A DNA stretch of 64,000 nucleotides, taken from assembly GCA_018398575.1 (NCBI GenBank), contig JAGTXZ010000020.1:2046001-2110000 (forward strand). The letters run 5' to 3'. The translations under genes and the position numbers were made by a program. This DNA comes from Ampelomyces quisqualis (taxonomy: Eukaryota > Ascomycota > Dothideomycetes > Pleosporales > Phaeosphaeriaceae). Numbering within the stretch: position 1 is the stretch's first letter; each line of letters starts with the position of its first letter. Below are positions 46,001-55,322 of this stretch, piece by piece. Below the pieces are notes generated by a model, which ran no database searches, was not told where the DNA came from, and saw only the letters and a list, made by a program, of their open reading frames with translations.

Positions 46001-47085
46001 ATGAGCGCGCCAGCTTTCGGGGTGCTTGTCGATACGGAGGACACGCGGCGCGTCCATCGATTGACAAAAATGGGCCGTCACTTGAGAGAAGACGAATTCG
46101 AAGAGGCGGAACAGCTGGCCGAGCAGTTTCGTAAGGAAGTCCTGAAGAACCCGCGCAAGCTCCACATGTACCGCTACGCACATGGCCGTCTCGAGGCCAC
46201 CAAAGAAGAAGCCGATCGATTGAGTGAGGAGTACCGCGCGTGGAGCAAAGAAATCGCAGCGAAGAAAGAGGCAAAAGCAGCATGTGACAAGATCGCTGCC
46301 GATGAGTCGTACCAGAAGAGGATCAAGGCGGCGAAGCAGAAACAGGCGGACGATCAGGTTGCAGTCATGAAGCCGGTGGAAGGTATACGCCGTTTTGGGA
46401 ACTTTTGGGCTACAACTACTGACATATGTTCAAAGCTGAAACGACATCTGCTCCCTCCAAAGGCCCCCCAATTCTTCCAACTGCTGCTCAAGCGATGCCT
46501 AAGCCGCCAAACGATCTCCCTCCTGAAGCGATACCCGGTCCGCAAAAAACCAAGAAGAGATCCCAAGAAGCCTCCGCAATGGGTCCTCCGCCGAAGAAGA
46601 CCAAATATCAGCGAGCTGCTGGCGACTGGAAATGCGGAAAGTGTGGGTGGTGGAACCAGCGCATCTGGATCAGCTGTCACTTCCAGCCTCGCGCCGCGAA
46701 CAAACCTTGTGGTGCAGCTAATAAAGACCCTTCCATCAAACACCAGGTACAAGAGGAGACTCTAGAGGTGAAGATTCGAAAGAGTGGCGCGCTTTGGTTT
46801 GGGGATTGGCGCTGTGGTCCCTGCAGGAAGTGGAACAACTGTGACAAGAAGGCTTGTCGCATATGTGGCATGTCAAAAGCGGAATGCCAGGATGCCGAAG
46901 AAAAAGACGACCAGGAGCTCGATCTGCCCCCTTGGTACACTTCGCAATCTACCTCCAATGACTACTGGTATGGTGACAGCAGGGGTCCAACTGCGCCGAT
47001 GGGCAATCAGCACAGCAACCATGCGGCGTATCTGGGAGTGAAGGGGCGGTTCAAGGAGAAGAAGAATCCTTACCGCGAGAGGTAG
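46001..47085 (+). CDS. Conserved fungal protein with two RanBP2-like zinc ribbons, unknown role
   Basis: 343 aa from exons 46001-46382 and 46436-47085. The N-terminal ~125 residues form a long charged helix or coiled coil (REDEFEEAEQLAEQFRKEV, EYRAWSKEIAAKKEAKAACD). A Pro-rich linker follows. Then come two related cysteine modules: DWKCGKCGWWNQRIWISC and DWRCGPCRKWNNCDKKACRI, each with W-x-C-x2-C-x(2,3)-W-N, the pattern of RanBP2-type fingers that bind RNA or ubiquitin. The C-terminus is KGRFKEKKNPYRER. The 53-nt intron has an ACTGACA branch site. No yeast counterpart comes to mind; an RNA-related role is only a guess. Confidence 0.8.
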
Positions 47086-47246
47086 AAGAGACCTGTTGGG
47101 CTGAGGATGGGGTGGGAATAGTCAAACTGATATATGACCTTCAAAACATAGTCGATCTTCACCCGCAGACTACCTGTCAAAATCATGTGCGGCCAAGAAA
47201 AATGTATGTTGTCTCTGATGAGCCAGCTTCAAGTATCGTGTTTATT

Positions 47247-48463
47247 TCACCGTGAAGCTACATATCTTGCTTCTTCTAACGCCCTTCTTCCAGAGAACTT
47301 CTTATCCGCTGCATACTGCTGCAACGCAGCTTCAGAACCAAAGTAGCGCCCAACCTCTCCCACAAGTAAAGTTACTGCCGCCACCTCTTCTCTGGCCTCC
47401 TGCGTCGCATCTTGAAGAGAGCGCGTGAGCCGTTTCAAGTTCTTGATTTGCAACTTGATGCTTTGCAAGCTAGCCTCGATTTTGTAGCCAATGCTTTCTG
47501 TGGGATCCTGTTCGTGCCTGCTGCCATCAGTCTGTATCCGAAGAGCAAAGTGAGGCATACTTACCGCTCATCATCAACATTGTCGAACATTTTGTCTTCG
47601 TCATCTACCTTGCCTAGCTCTTCTAGCTTGAGGTCACCTGGCTTTGCGTCTGAACATGCATCGTGTAGTTCCTTCGCAGTCTGATTCAGCCGATCCATAT
47701 TGCGCGATGCAGCATCCACAACGGCTTTCGAATCTTCGGGAACATCGCTCCTGGCCAGGCTCTGGATGTTGGCGAGATGGCTCCATACATGCAAGTCAAA
47801 CGCAAATCCTTTGACTTGCTCTGAAATCTTCTCAAAAGTTAGGTCTCGCGGATTCGAGGCTTCAACGTCGAGGTAGCGGATGCAGGACAGGCTGATGTCG
47901 GCGAGCTTGTTTTGGAGAACCAGATACTTCAGTTGTAGTTGAGGCTGTTCACTAGGTGATCTGGGGCTCGTACTGGAAGCTTTTCCTGGTTTCGAGATTG
48001 GCGGGTGTTCTTGCACAATTACAGGTGGTATCTTGATCTTTGGCCTGTCAAGAGGGTCTCTCGATTGGTTCGAGCCCCTGAGCACTTCACTCACTTCCAC
48101 CCGATCCTTTGGCTCATTTCTTCTGCTAACGAGTTCGGCACTCGGTCGCACTTCCAGTATCCGGAAGCCTCGCGACAGTTCATCCACGCCGTGGCGTGAA
48201 CGAGTGTCTGAGCGGGCTCGTGGCCGGCGTCGTTCTTCGTAGACGGGAACAGCTAGTCGGTCTGTTCCTGTGTGCAAACGTTGCTGAGTCGCACCAAAGT
48301 AGTTGCGGTCGCGATAGCGCACCATCTGCCTATCTTGTTCGAGCTCATTCAATCTGCCTTGCTCCTTCAAGAAATCGTAGCGCTCATTTGGTCGCGCGCG
48401 GGGGCGCGCGCCTGCTTCCGTTTCATACTCGGAGTCGACAAACACAGACGAGTTTGGCGACAT
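47247..48463 (-). CDS. Uncharacterised fungal protein with C-terminal coiled coil
   Basis: 390 aa from exons 48463-47565 and 47520-47247. The N-terminal ~130 residues are Arg/Glu-rich (MSPNSSVFVDSEYETEAG start). The middle is Pro/Ser-rich, and from about residue 185 the protein is helical: KYLVLQNKLADISLSCIRYL, then IEASLQSIKLQIKNLKRLTR and a helix to the end. The overall pattern resembles a cytoskeletal or scaffold protein, but no family is recognised. The 44-nt intron ends in a CAGCAG tandem acceptor, so two isoforms differing by one residue are possible. ATG 48463 is chosen over GTG 48469. Confidence 0.75.
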
Positions 48464-49200
48464 CGTCACAAAGCTGTTGGCAGGGAAATTACGGCAATTG
48501 TATCTGAATGTTCGATCATACGCTGCTCTCGTGGCGACGAGGGAGGTTATCGCAGATCACTTGTTATGTGCAGACATACGAGGTGCAGTGTGGCGTTCGC
48601 TCCACAATGAATCTCTTCGGCTTTGTGTACAGCCTGCGGGAAAATTGTTAACCTCGGGGCTCGGAGAGTGTGTCCAAGCCATCCTTCTAGGCCGCGCAAT
48701 ACCTTGTGCATAGCCTCGTGTTGTTTGGGGGCCGAACTGGGGGCTGTTTCGTGGCGAAGTAACACCACAGGGCCGGTGAAGAGCCCTCAAACTCAGGCGG
48801 CTGCAACAATGTCCAATCGCACCACACCACCATGCACTTCGATGCATGGAGCTGAAGTTGCAGTGGTATCATCAGCATGGAGTCTTCCAGAACGTGCGGC
48901 CGCTCATTGCGGCTCTTGAGGTAATACAGCCTGGTTCTATCAGCTCCTCCCCCAGTGGCCCTCGGGTCGTTTAAGCGTAGGCCTTCCCGGACGAGTCTAC
49001 CAATACCTCAGATCAGGTATCTCCAATCAGAAAGTTCCTCGGTACCACTCCCCTCGAGTTGTATCATTTGCACCCCACGAATGGTACCGCTCTGCAGCTT
49101 GCGCTGCCCCACTACAGCCTACCGGTAACCGTTCACGCCAACCTCATACTACACACCAAGGTCCAAGGGTACACGTCCTCGAAACGACGAACAAAAAGCG
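48464..49200. other. 737-nt divergent region, no gene seen
   Basis: Between divergent starts at 48463 and 49201. Short ORFs on both strands in 48547-48919 overlap and lack family signs. Confidence 0.5.
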
Positions 49201-50790
49201 ATGGCGGAAGTCCTAGGGATCATCACCGGTCTAATAACAGCCGGGCAAGTGCTTGAGAGTTTCGCACATCAAACGCGGCAATGGAAACATTTGTCGCATA
49301 GGCTTTTCGATGTCAGGGAGGGACTGGACGTTGCGGAACTCGCCCTTGCAAGCTGGAAGCGAAAGTTCCAGATTGAAGAAAGGCATCGCCGCGTTTATAT
49401 GGAAGTGCTCTTTGGAAAACAAGGATATGGGCGAATAACGGCTACTCTTGGAAGCATCGCACTCGTGACTCGAGTTGTCCGAGGCGACATCAACAAAATC
49501 GTCGGGAAAGCGCTCCAAGCTCGATCGAGCAGACTTCCACACAGCGAAAATGATAGCGATTTTGACGAGCTGCTTGTCAAGGATTGTCTCCGTCGGATAC
49601 GACAAAACACATCTTGGTCGCGCAAATTTGTCCTCAATGTCCTTGGGAAAGCCGAAGAGCTTGAGATGCGCTTGGAAAAATTGGACAAGAAAGTTGGAAT
49701 GCTCGAACGCTTCTCTGACTACTTCTTGGAGAGAGAACACCAGGACATCTTCGCCGAGATGAAGCGATTGGGAGGGCGAAGAGTAATTCTCAAAGTTGGC
49801 GGCGGAGGGATGGATGACTTGGGGAAGCATCTCAAGAACTCAATGGCCGCACGAGAAGATGCTCAACTCTTGCATCGAGCATGCGGGAAGGGCAACAGAA
49901 TCCACATCGGTCTCTCAGTGCCACAAGTTGGCGATCGCGATTTCGACTTCCTCTTCAATCTCGAAGGGAGGACGGACGAAATTCTGGTGCGCCCAGTCAA
50001 AATCAAGGCCGTCAACGATTCCCCGCGGGTGAAGAGCGACTTCACAGCTATCATGCCAGCGCTCAGGAGTAATCCACGGGCTGATTACTACGTGTTGCCG
50101 TCCGCAGCGAGTTCTGATGGATTCCATCTTAAGCTACCACCAGCACACCACCTCGTCGACCTCGAACACAAGGACTCTTTGGCAACAATTATCCGGAACC
50201 GAGATACATACCTAGGGTCGCAGATTCTGTACCCACAGGACCAAAGTGCAATCTCCAGCGGCATCGCACAAGGCGCTCTACGGCTGATCGGAAGCCAATG
50301 GATGGACTTCCTCGACTGCTCAAATATCCGTTGGCGAAGAACGAAAGACGGTCAATGGACCAGCATGCTCACGGCAGTGCCTGGCAATGCATCGACAAAG
50401 CGCACTTTGGAGCAATGCTACGACGCAAATCGGAAGGGTAGAGGCAGTCACGACCTCACGAAACACATGCAGATCTTCCGCATCGGCCTCGTCATCACCG
50501 AGCTTGCACTGAAGTCGCCCGTGTCGTATATCGACTACGACCCAAAGACCAACACAGTCAAGCTCTTCATCGGCGACGGCGAAGAAGTTGACGCTGCTGA
50601 GATGGCAGAGGCGGTGCAGCGTGAGAACAACGGGCTGTTAGGTGATATCGTGTTTTATTGCCTGAACGTGCTCCAGGACAAAGACAAGATGAAGGATAAA
50701 ATGATCGAAGTAGACTACTACAGGGAGGTCGTGAAGGATGCGAAGGAACTGGACGGGTTGTTGCAGAAGGATAGGCGAAAAGGGGATTAG
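49201..50790 (+). CDS. HeLo-like/DUF7580-type fungal protein
   Basis: Intronless 529-aa protein. The N-terminus AEVLGIITGLITAGQVLESF followed by long amphipathic helices to about residue 190 has the look of the HeLo/HeLo-like domains found in fungal incompatibility and NLR-type proteins (for example HET-S, where it attacks membranes). The C-terminal ~250 residues resemble the DUF7580 module of such proteins: a region with GSQWMDFLDCSNIRWRR, then FRIGLVITELALKSPVSYID and a final helical block. There is no prion-forming tail, NACHT or kinase signature. Assignment rests on recalled family style, so it is moderate. A role in non-self recognition or regulated cell death is inferred from the family. 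Confidence 0.65.
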   Translation: MAEVLGIITGLITAGQVLESFAHQTRQWKHLSHRLFDVREGLDVAELALASWKRKFQIEERHRRVYMEVLFGKQGYGRITATLGSIALVTRVVRGDINKIVGKALQARSSRLPHSENDSDFDELLVKDCLRRIRQNTSWSRKFVLNVLGKAEELEMRLEKLDKKVGMLERFSDYFLEREHQDIFAEMKRLGGRRVILKVGGGGMDDLGKHLKNSMAAREDAQLLHRACGKGNRIHIGLSVPQVGDRDFDFLFNLEGRTDEILVRPVKIKAVNDSPRVKSDFTAIMPALRSNPRADYYVLPSAASSDGFHLKLPPAHHLVDLEHKDSLATIIRNRDTYLGSQILYPQDQSAISSGIAQGALRLIGSQWMDFLDCSNIRWRRTKDGQWTSMLTAVPGNASTKRTLEQCYDANRKGRGSHDLTKHMQIFRIGLVITELALKSPVSYIDYDPKTNTVKLFIGDGEEVDAAEMAEAVQRENNGLLGDIVFYCLNVLQDKDKMKDKMIEVDYYREVVKDAKELDGLLQKDRRKGD

Positions 50791-50993
50791 CTCCGCGACT
50801 GCCGCCTTGGCGCTTAGGGTAGGACGAAAGAGGAGCTCGTAGCCGCACGCCAGCGGGTCTGCTACGTATGTATGTGGCTGACTGTACGTTTTTTTTTGGA
50901 TATGTTCAGCTTGCTCCTGTATCTCCTTTCCTGGACTCCCTCTCTACCTCTATTTCTCTTTTTGAGAGAGGGCTGTCATTCTATTGTCCTCCC

Positions 50994-52856
50994 ATGGCCC
51001 TGCAGCGACGCTACGCCCTTTACTCGGCTATTGCCGTGGTGTTAATCTACATGCTGTATTCCCTCAGCTCTCCATACGAAATCGACAACGGCCGAGACAG
51101 CCCATACGCGGCTAAACCCAGGCCCAAGAAAGCCCGGCCGCCAAAAGACCAAGCCTACGCGTCCCTCGACTGGGCGCAAGTGCCTATCAAGAATCCTGTC
51201 GAGTCGCCGATACCGCTGCCTACGGCCCAGCCGACGAAGCTACCCAAAATACAATTCGGATTTGCCAAGGTGGAAGATGCAGTGGCAAAAACCATAAGAG
51301 AGACGAGGCGCGATGACGTCAGAAAGCAGTTCTTGAAGTGCTGGCACAATTACAGGAGCTATGCTTGGATGCATGACGAGATAAGGCCTATAAGCGGAGG
51401 GACAACGGATCATTTTGGAGGATGGGCAGCGACGCTGATCGATGCGCTGGACACACTATGGATTATGGGATTCGAGGAAGAATTCCGCTCGGCCATTGAG
51501 GATGTGGAGACGATCGACTTTGGGTACACATCGCTTGACCACGTCAATGTCTTTGAGACCAACATCCGGCATTTGGGCGGCCTGCTGGCTGCTTTCGAGC
51601 TTAGCAAGGACGAGCGACTTCTCGCGAAAGCCACCGAAGTCGGCGACATGCTCTACCACGCTTTCGACACGCCGAATCACATGCCCATTACACGCTGGCA
51701 CATGCGCGAGGCGGGAGAGGGCAAGCCTCAAGTCGCAGACGAGCAGGTGCTACTCGCGGAGATTGGATCCATGACCATGGAGTTCACGAGGCTCTCGCAG
51801 CTCACTGGCGACCTCAAATACTATGATGCCGTGGCACGCATTACTAGGCTGATGGAACAGCAGCAGGAGAAGACGAAAATACCTGGCTTGTGGCCGGTTG
51901 TGGTTAATGCTAGGAAGGCAGACTTCACTGAAGACAGCACATTCACCCTGAACTCCATGGCTGATTCCATGTACGAACACCTTCCCAAGATGTACGCTTT
52001 GCTAGGCGGCCAGGATTCCATCTATAGGAAGATGTACGAGAAGGCTATGGAGGCCGCAGTGCTCCACACCCTATTCCGCCCGTCGAATCCAGAGGATCTC
52101 GATATGCTCGTGTCTGGTGCTGTTCGTATCGAAGGCTCAACCGTGCTCCTCGATCCGATCCTACAACACCTGAGCTGCTACACTGGAGGCATGTTCGCGC
52201 TGGGTAGCAGGCTTTTTGGCAAGGAAGACCACTTCAGGATCGCGCGGAAGCTCACCGATTCTTGTGTATGGGCCTACAAATCTTCACCAGCAGGAATCAT
52301 GCCGGAAGTCTCCCACCTCTTGCAGTGTGCAAACTCTACGGATTGTCATTGGAATCAGCAAGCTTGGCAAGACGCAGTCGCTGCGAGAGCCGACAAGAGC
52401 ACAGAGAAGGATCCTCTGCAAAAGATTGCCAACTTAAGACTGCCCGGCGGCTTTACGGCGGTTGACGACAAACGCTACATCCTTCGACCTCAAGCCATCG
52501 AGAGCGTCTTCATTATGTACCGCCTCACAGGCGAGCAACAATGGCAAGCCGCTGCCTGGGACATGTGGACTGCAATCCAGCGCAGCACTGACACAGATAT
52601 TGAAAACTCGGCGCTGCTAGATGTCTTGGCAGAGAAGCCGCCGAGAATTGACAGCATGGAGGTAAGACTTTCCCGTTGCATCTTTGATCAACGACTTGCT
52701 GACAATTGGAAACAGAGTTTCTGGATGGCAGAAACGCTCAAGTACTTCTTCCTAGTGTTTTCGGATCCCGATGTCATTAGTCTCGATGAGTTCGTCTTCA
52801 ACACCGAAGCGCATCCCTTCCGCATCCCGAAACCACCGCCACGACACGGATGGTAG
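50994..52856 (+). CDS. MNS1: Class I alpha-mannosidase (GH47), type II membrane protein
   Basis: 602 aa from exons 50994-52661 and 52716-52856. GH47 enzymes trim alpha-1,2-mannose from N-glycans in the ER/Golgi. A short cytoplasmic N-terminus and one membrane anchor (ALYSAIAVVLIYMLYSL) precede the (alpha/alpha)7 catalytic domain. Family residues: WHNYRSYAW, E263 in MTMEF, D324 and E328 in ADSMYEHL, E562 in WMAETLKY, and T586-E587 in NTEAHP. The usual RPE of the barrel is RPQ here (Q500, codon CAA at 52491), replacing the glutamate proposed as catalytic base in human ER mannosidase I. The 54-nt intron is in frame and stop-free; removal gives the conserved DSME-SFWMAE join. The symbol is by family; orthology to yeast MNS1 is not proven. 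Confidence 0.88.
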   Translation: MALQRRYALYSAIAVVLIYMLYSLSSPYEIDNGRDSPYAAKPRPKKARPPKDQAYASLDWAQVPIKNPVESPIPLPTAQPTKLPKIQFGFAKVEDAVAKTIRETRRDDVRKQFLKCWHNYRSYAWMHDEIRPISGGTTDHFGGWAATLIDALDTLWIMGFEEEFRSAIEDVETIDFGYTSLDHVNVFETNIRHLGGLLAAFELSKDERLLAKATEVGDMLYHAFDTPNHMPITRWHMREAGEGKPQVADEQVLLAEIGSMTMEFTRLSQLTGDLKYYDAVARITRLMEQQQEKTKIPGLWPVVVNARKADFTEDSTFTLNSMADSMYEHLPKMYALLGGQDSIYRKMYEKAMEAAVLHTLFRPSNPEDLDMLVSGAVRIEGSTVLLDPILQHLSCYTGGMFALGSRLFGKEDHFRIARKLTDSCVWAYKSSPAGIMPEVSHLLQCANSTDCHWNQQAWQDAVAARADKSTEKDPLQKIANLRLPGGFTAVDDKRYILRPQAIESVFIMYRLTGEQQWQAAAWDMWTAIQRSTDTDIENSALLDVLAEKPPRIDSMEVRLSRCIFDQRLADNWKQSFWMAETLKYFFLVFSDPDVISLDEFVFNTEAHPFRIPKPPPRHGW

Positions 52857-53026
52857 GACCCAACTGCAAACTCATATAAGTGCACATCACAAGGAGATTA
52901 TACCCAACTGGCTAGCATAACAACGAACAATTTACCCTAACAATCATCTACTATTCATCTTCCGTTCCACAGAAGTTATACTGTTCTCCATGATCGATCC
53001 ACCCCTAACCCTCCTTCTCCCAGCAT

Positions 53027-53290
53027 CTATCGCATTCCATATTTCGGTCCACCAATACCCTTCTCGCCCGGATTGTTCGCGCTCGGGTTAACACCTACAG
53101 TCGAGTTGCCGCTGTCTGATGCTACTGGTGCTTCTCCCGGCTTTCTTTGTTCCTTTGCTGCTGGCGCGTTTGGTGCGCCGAGACCTTTTGCTGTCAAACA
53201 TGTTAACCTGATTCACATTCCGCAGTTTGAATAAATGAATAAATACCTTCGGCATCAACTTTGTTGAGCTCGTCTGACGGGGCGTTGAAT
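53027..53290 (-). CDS. Possible small hydrophilic protein, 5' end unresolved
   Basis: Minus-strand readings join across a 57-nt intron (53191-53246; donor GTATTT, acceptor GACAG). The upstream piece is DELNKVDAEG, the downstream piece AKGLGAPNAPAAKEQRKPGE, then a Gly/Asn-rich end GEKGIGGPKYGMR and TAG at 53027. The phase match across the intron supports a real gene. No start codon can be fixed: an in-frame TAA lies just upstream of the first piece, so another intron is needed. ATG 53462 (MPKNTALTTQK) is one candidate. Confidence 0.38.
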
Positions 53291-53299
53291 TAACCGGAG

Positions 53300-54109
53300 G
53301 TTTTGGAGTGTGGCGTTCTTGCTGATGTGTGGTTTGCTTTGGATTTGCTTGGAGATTCGAAAGTGGAACAAGTGTGAGAGATGTCCTTGCTAATTAGACG
53401 AGGAAAAGTTTGAGAGGCAAATAGCACTTTTTGGGTGGTCAAGGCGGTATTTTTTGGCATGGTTGTGATTTCACTACACTCATGTGCTATCAATATCATG
53501 AGTTTACTTACTGGGGCCTAACAGTAACCCCGTCGTTATTGCAAGCGACAAACCCGTTGCTTCGCACAAGCAATCCTTTTAGAGGTTTCGGAGAAACCAT
53601 TAGGCTCGAGTATGGATCCACCTTTTCTAGACGGACGGGAAAATGGTTCCTTACAACGACACCACGCTCAAGTCATGGTTCGCGATTGTTATATACAAGC
53701 CTGGAGGTGCTCGTAAATTTGTAGAATGTGGATTAGCTTTCCACACGTTGTAGAGGCACTTGAATGCTCTGCGCTGAACTATACGTTGGTGAGATGATGC
53801 TGTATGTATAGTAAGCGCTACATCGTGGTTAGCTGTGTCCCCGTCATCTAGGGCAGGCAGCTTGACGAGCGTGTTTCTGGGTAGTAGAGATAGCGCACAA
53901 CAAGTGTTAGAACGCGGCGGTAGGGATCAGAATAGGACTTGTCACAAGCTGCAGTGGTATTACTTGATGGAGTACTTACTTTCATGTGCTCTAATATAAT
54001 TCATTTTCCCCTTCAACGCGACGTTAGTTAGTTGCAGCCTCCTCTTTCGGAATACAATAGGGCACGGAAACACATCTAATGCTACACCTCTCGTTCACCA
54101 ACTACATGA
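53300..54109. other. Gene-poor stretch, no gene seen
   Basis: AT-rich, with many stops in all frames. Marks the change from the dense block on the left to the gene-poor right part. Confidence 0.4.
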
Positions 54110-54440
54110 ACAGGCATCGCCTACGGAAACCAAACATCACGACGAAAATTGGACCTTACACTCTGCATCATAAGCTTTCAACTGGTCCATCTTTAACTCC
54201 ACCAACTTCTCCATCTCTTCTCTCATCTCATCGTCGAGCAAATCATCCCCATCATTGTGAAGTGCAGCCGCCTCCAAGGTAGCCGTCAAACTCTCCTATT
54301 GGCTTACCTTGTCGTCGAGAAGCTACAAAGGCGACAATCTCTTGTTTTGCATCGATTACCTTTGACTACCACGCGTTGAATTCGTTGTCCCCGTCTGTTT
54401 CGGCTAGCTCATCGAATACAGTCATCTTCTCCGCAAGCCG
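54110..54440 (-). pseudogene. Decayed ORF with charged helix, family unknown
   Basis: Minus strand: MTVFDELAETDGDNEFNAW, then TAG at 54366-54368, then SKVIDAKQEIVAFVASRRQ in the same frame. A frame change leads to TLEAAALHNDGDDLLDDEMR and a helix EEMEKLVELKMDQLKAYDAE before TGA. The stop and frameshift between coherent stretches suggest a relic of an intracellular helical protein. Confidence 0.3.
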
Positions 54441-55322
54441 CAGTCAGACGCGGAAAATATGCTGAAGCCAGGAACAAAAGAACAGGAATTGTATTGCCAG
54501 TGTATGATGATGGAGAAGGGGAGGATAATCTGCACCTGTGCAACGAGTGATATTGGCTCTTTAGGGGCCCGGCCTAAAGAAGCTATTCCATATGTGGCAT
54601 GGTGCAACGCTGGGGCACCTCGGGAAGCTAATCGATGGAAAGAGTGTGAGCTGGTACGGAGTACATTGGCACAAGCGGGGGCATCACTGTTGCCAATGGT
54701 TGTTTACGTTACGGCTTCGTGCGCAGAAGATCGAAGAAGAACCTCGAGCAGCAGCTCAAGCACCAGCCCAAATTCAATGGATTCGAGCCTAGCAGGCATC
54801 AAAGGCGAAATTTGTTTGTGGTAAAAATGCACTTTGGAATACAAACCGGGAAGAATGAGAGTCAGACCAGCAATGGATGATAATAGTCTGCATGGTACGG
54901 AGTATAGACTGCACAAAAAAATCCGCGTGGTTTTGTTTCGCACGTCCGCATACCCCTGTGAGACAGTTTATATATAGTTTGGGCGTTCCACTTAGTCCAA
55001 AACTAGACTTGTTTCGCATAAGCAATGACAGAACGTGAAACAAACATAGGTATTACGCAACAGCACGCGCAAGGCCAAGTTTCATCCACGACCATGCGTT
55101 CACAGGCGCCCAGAGCAACAACGATCCATTTTCAATCACGAAAGAATCGAGCACTGAAGATTGCTGGTTGCCATTTCTAATTTTGCTATGTACATTACTG
55201 ACGGCATGTGTGATAGGCTCCAGCCTCATCACTCCACTGTGAGAAGAACACTGCCATCTCCGTCACCTGGCTAGTTGTACAGACGCAACCTTCGGGTCTC
55301 TATGGCTAGAGTGGTGCACTTC
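54441..55322. other. Gene-poor stretch downstream of secreted Gly-Ala gene
   Basis: Holds a 121-codon plus-strand ORF at 54459-54824 that I cannot link to any family. Otherwise AT-rich with no feature. Confidence 0.4.
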
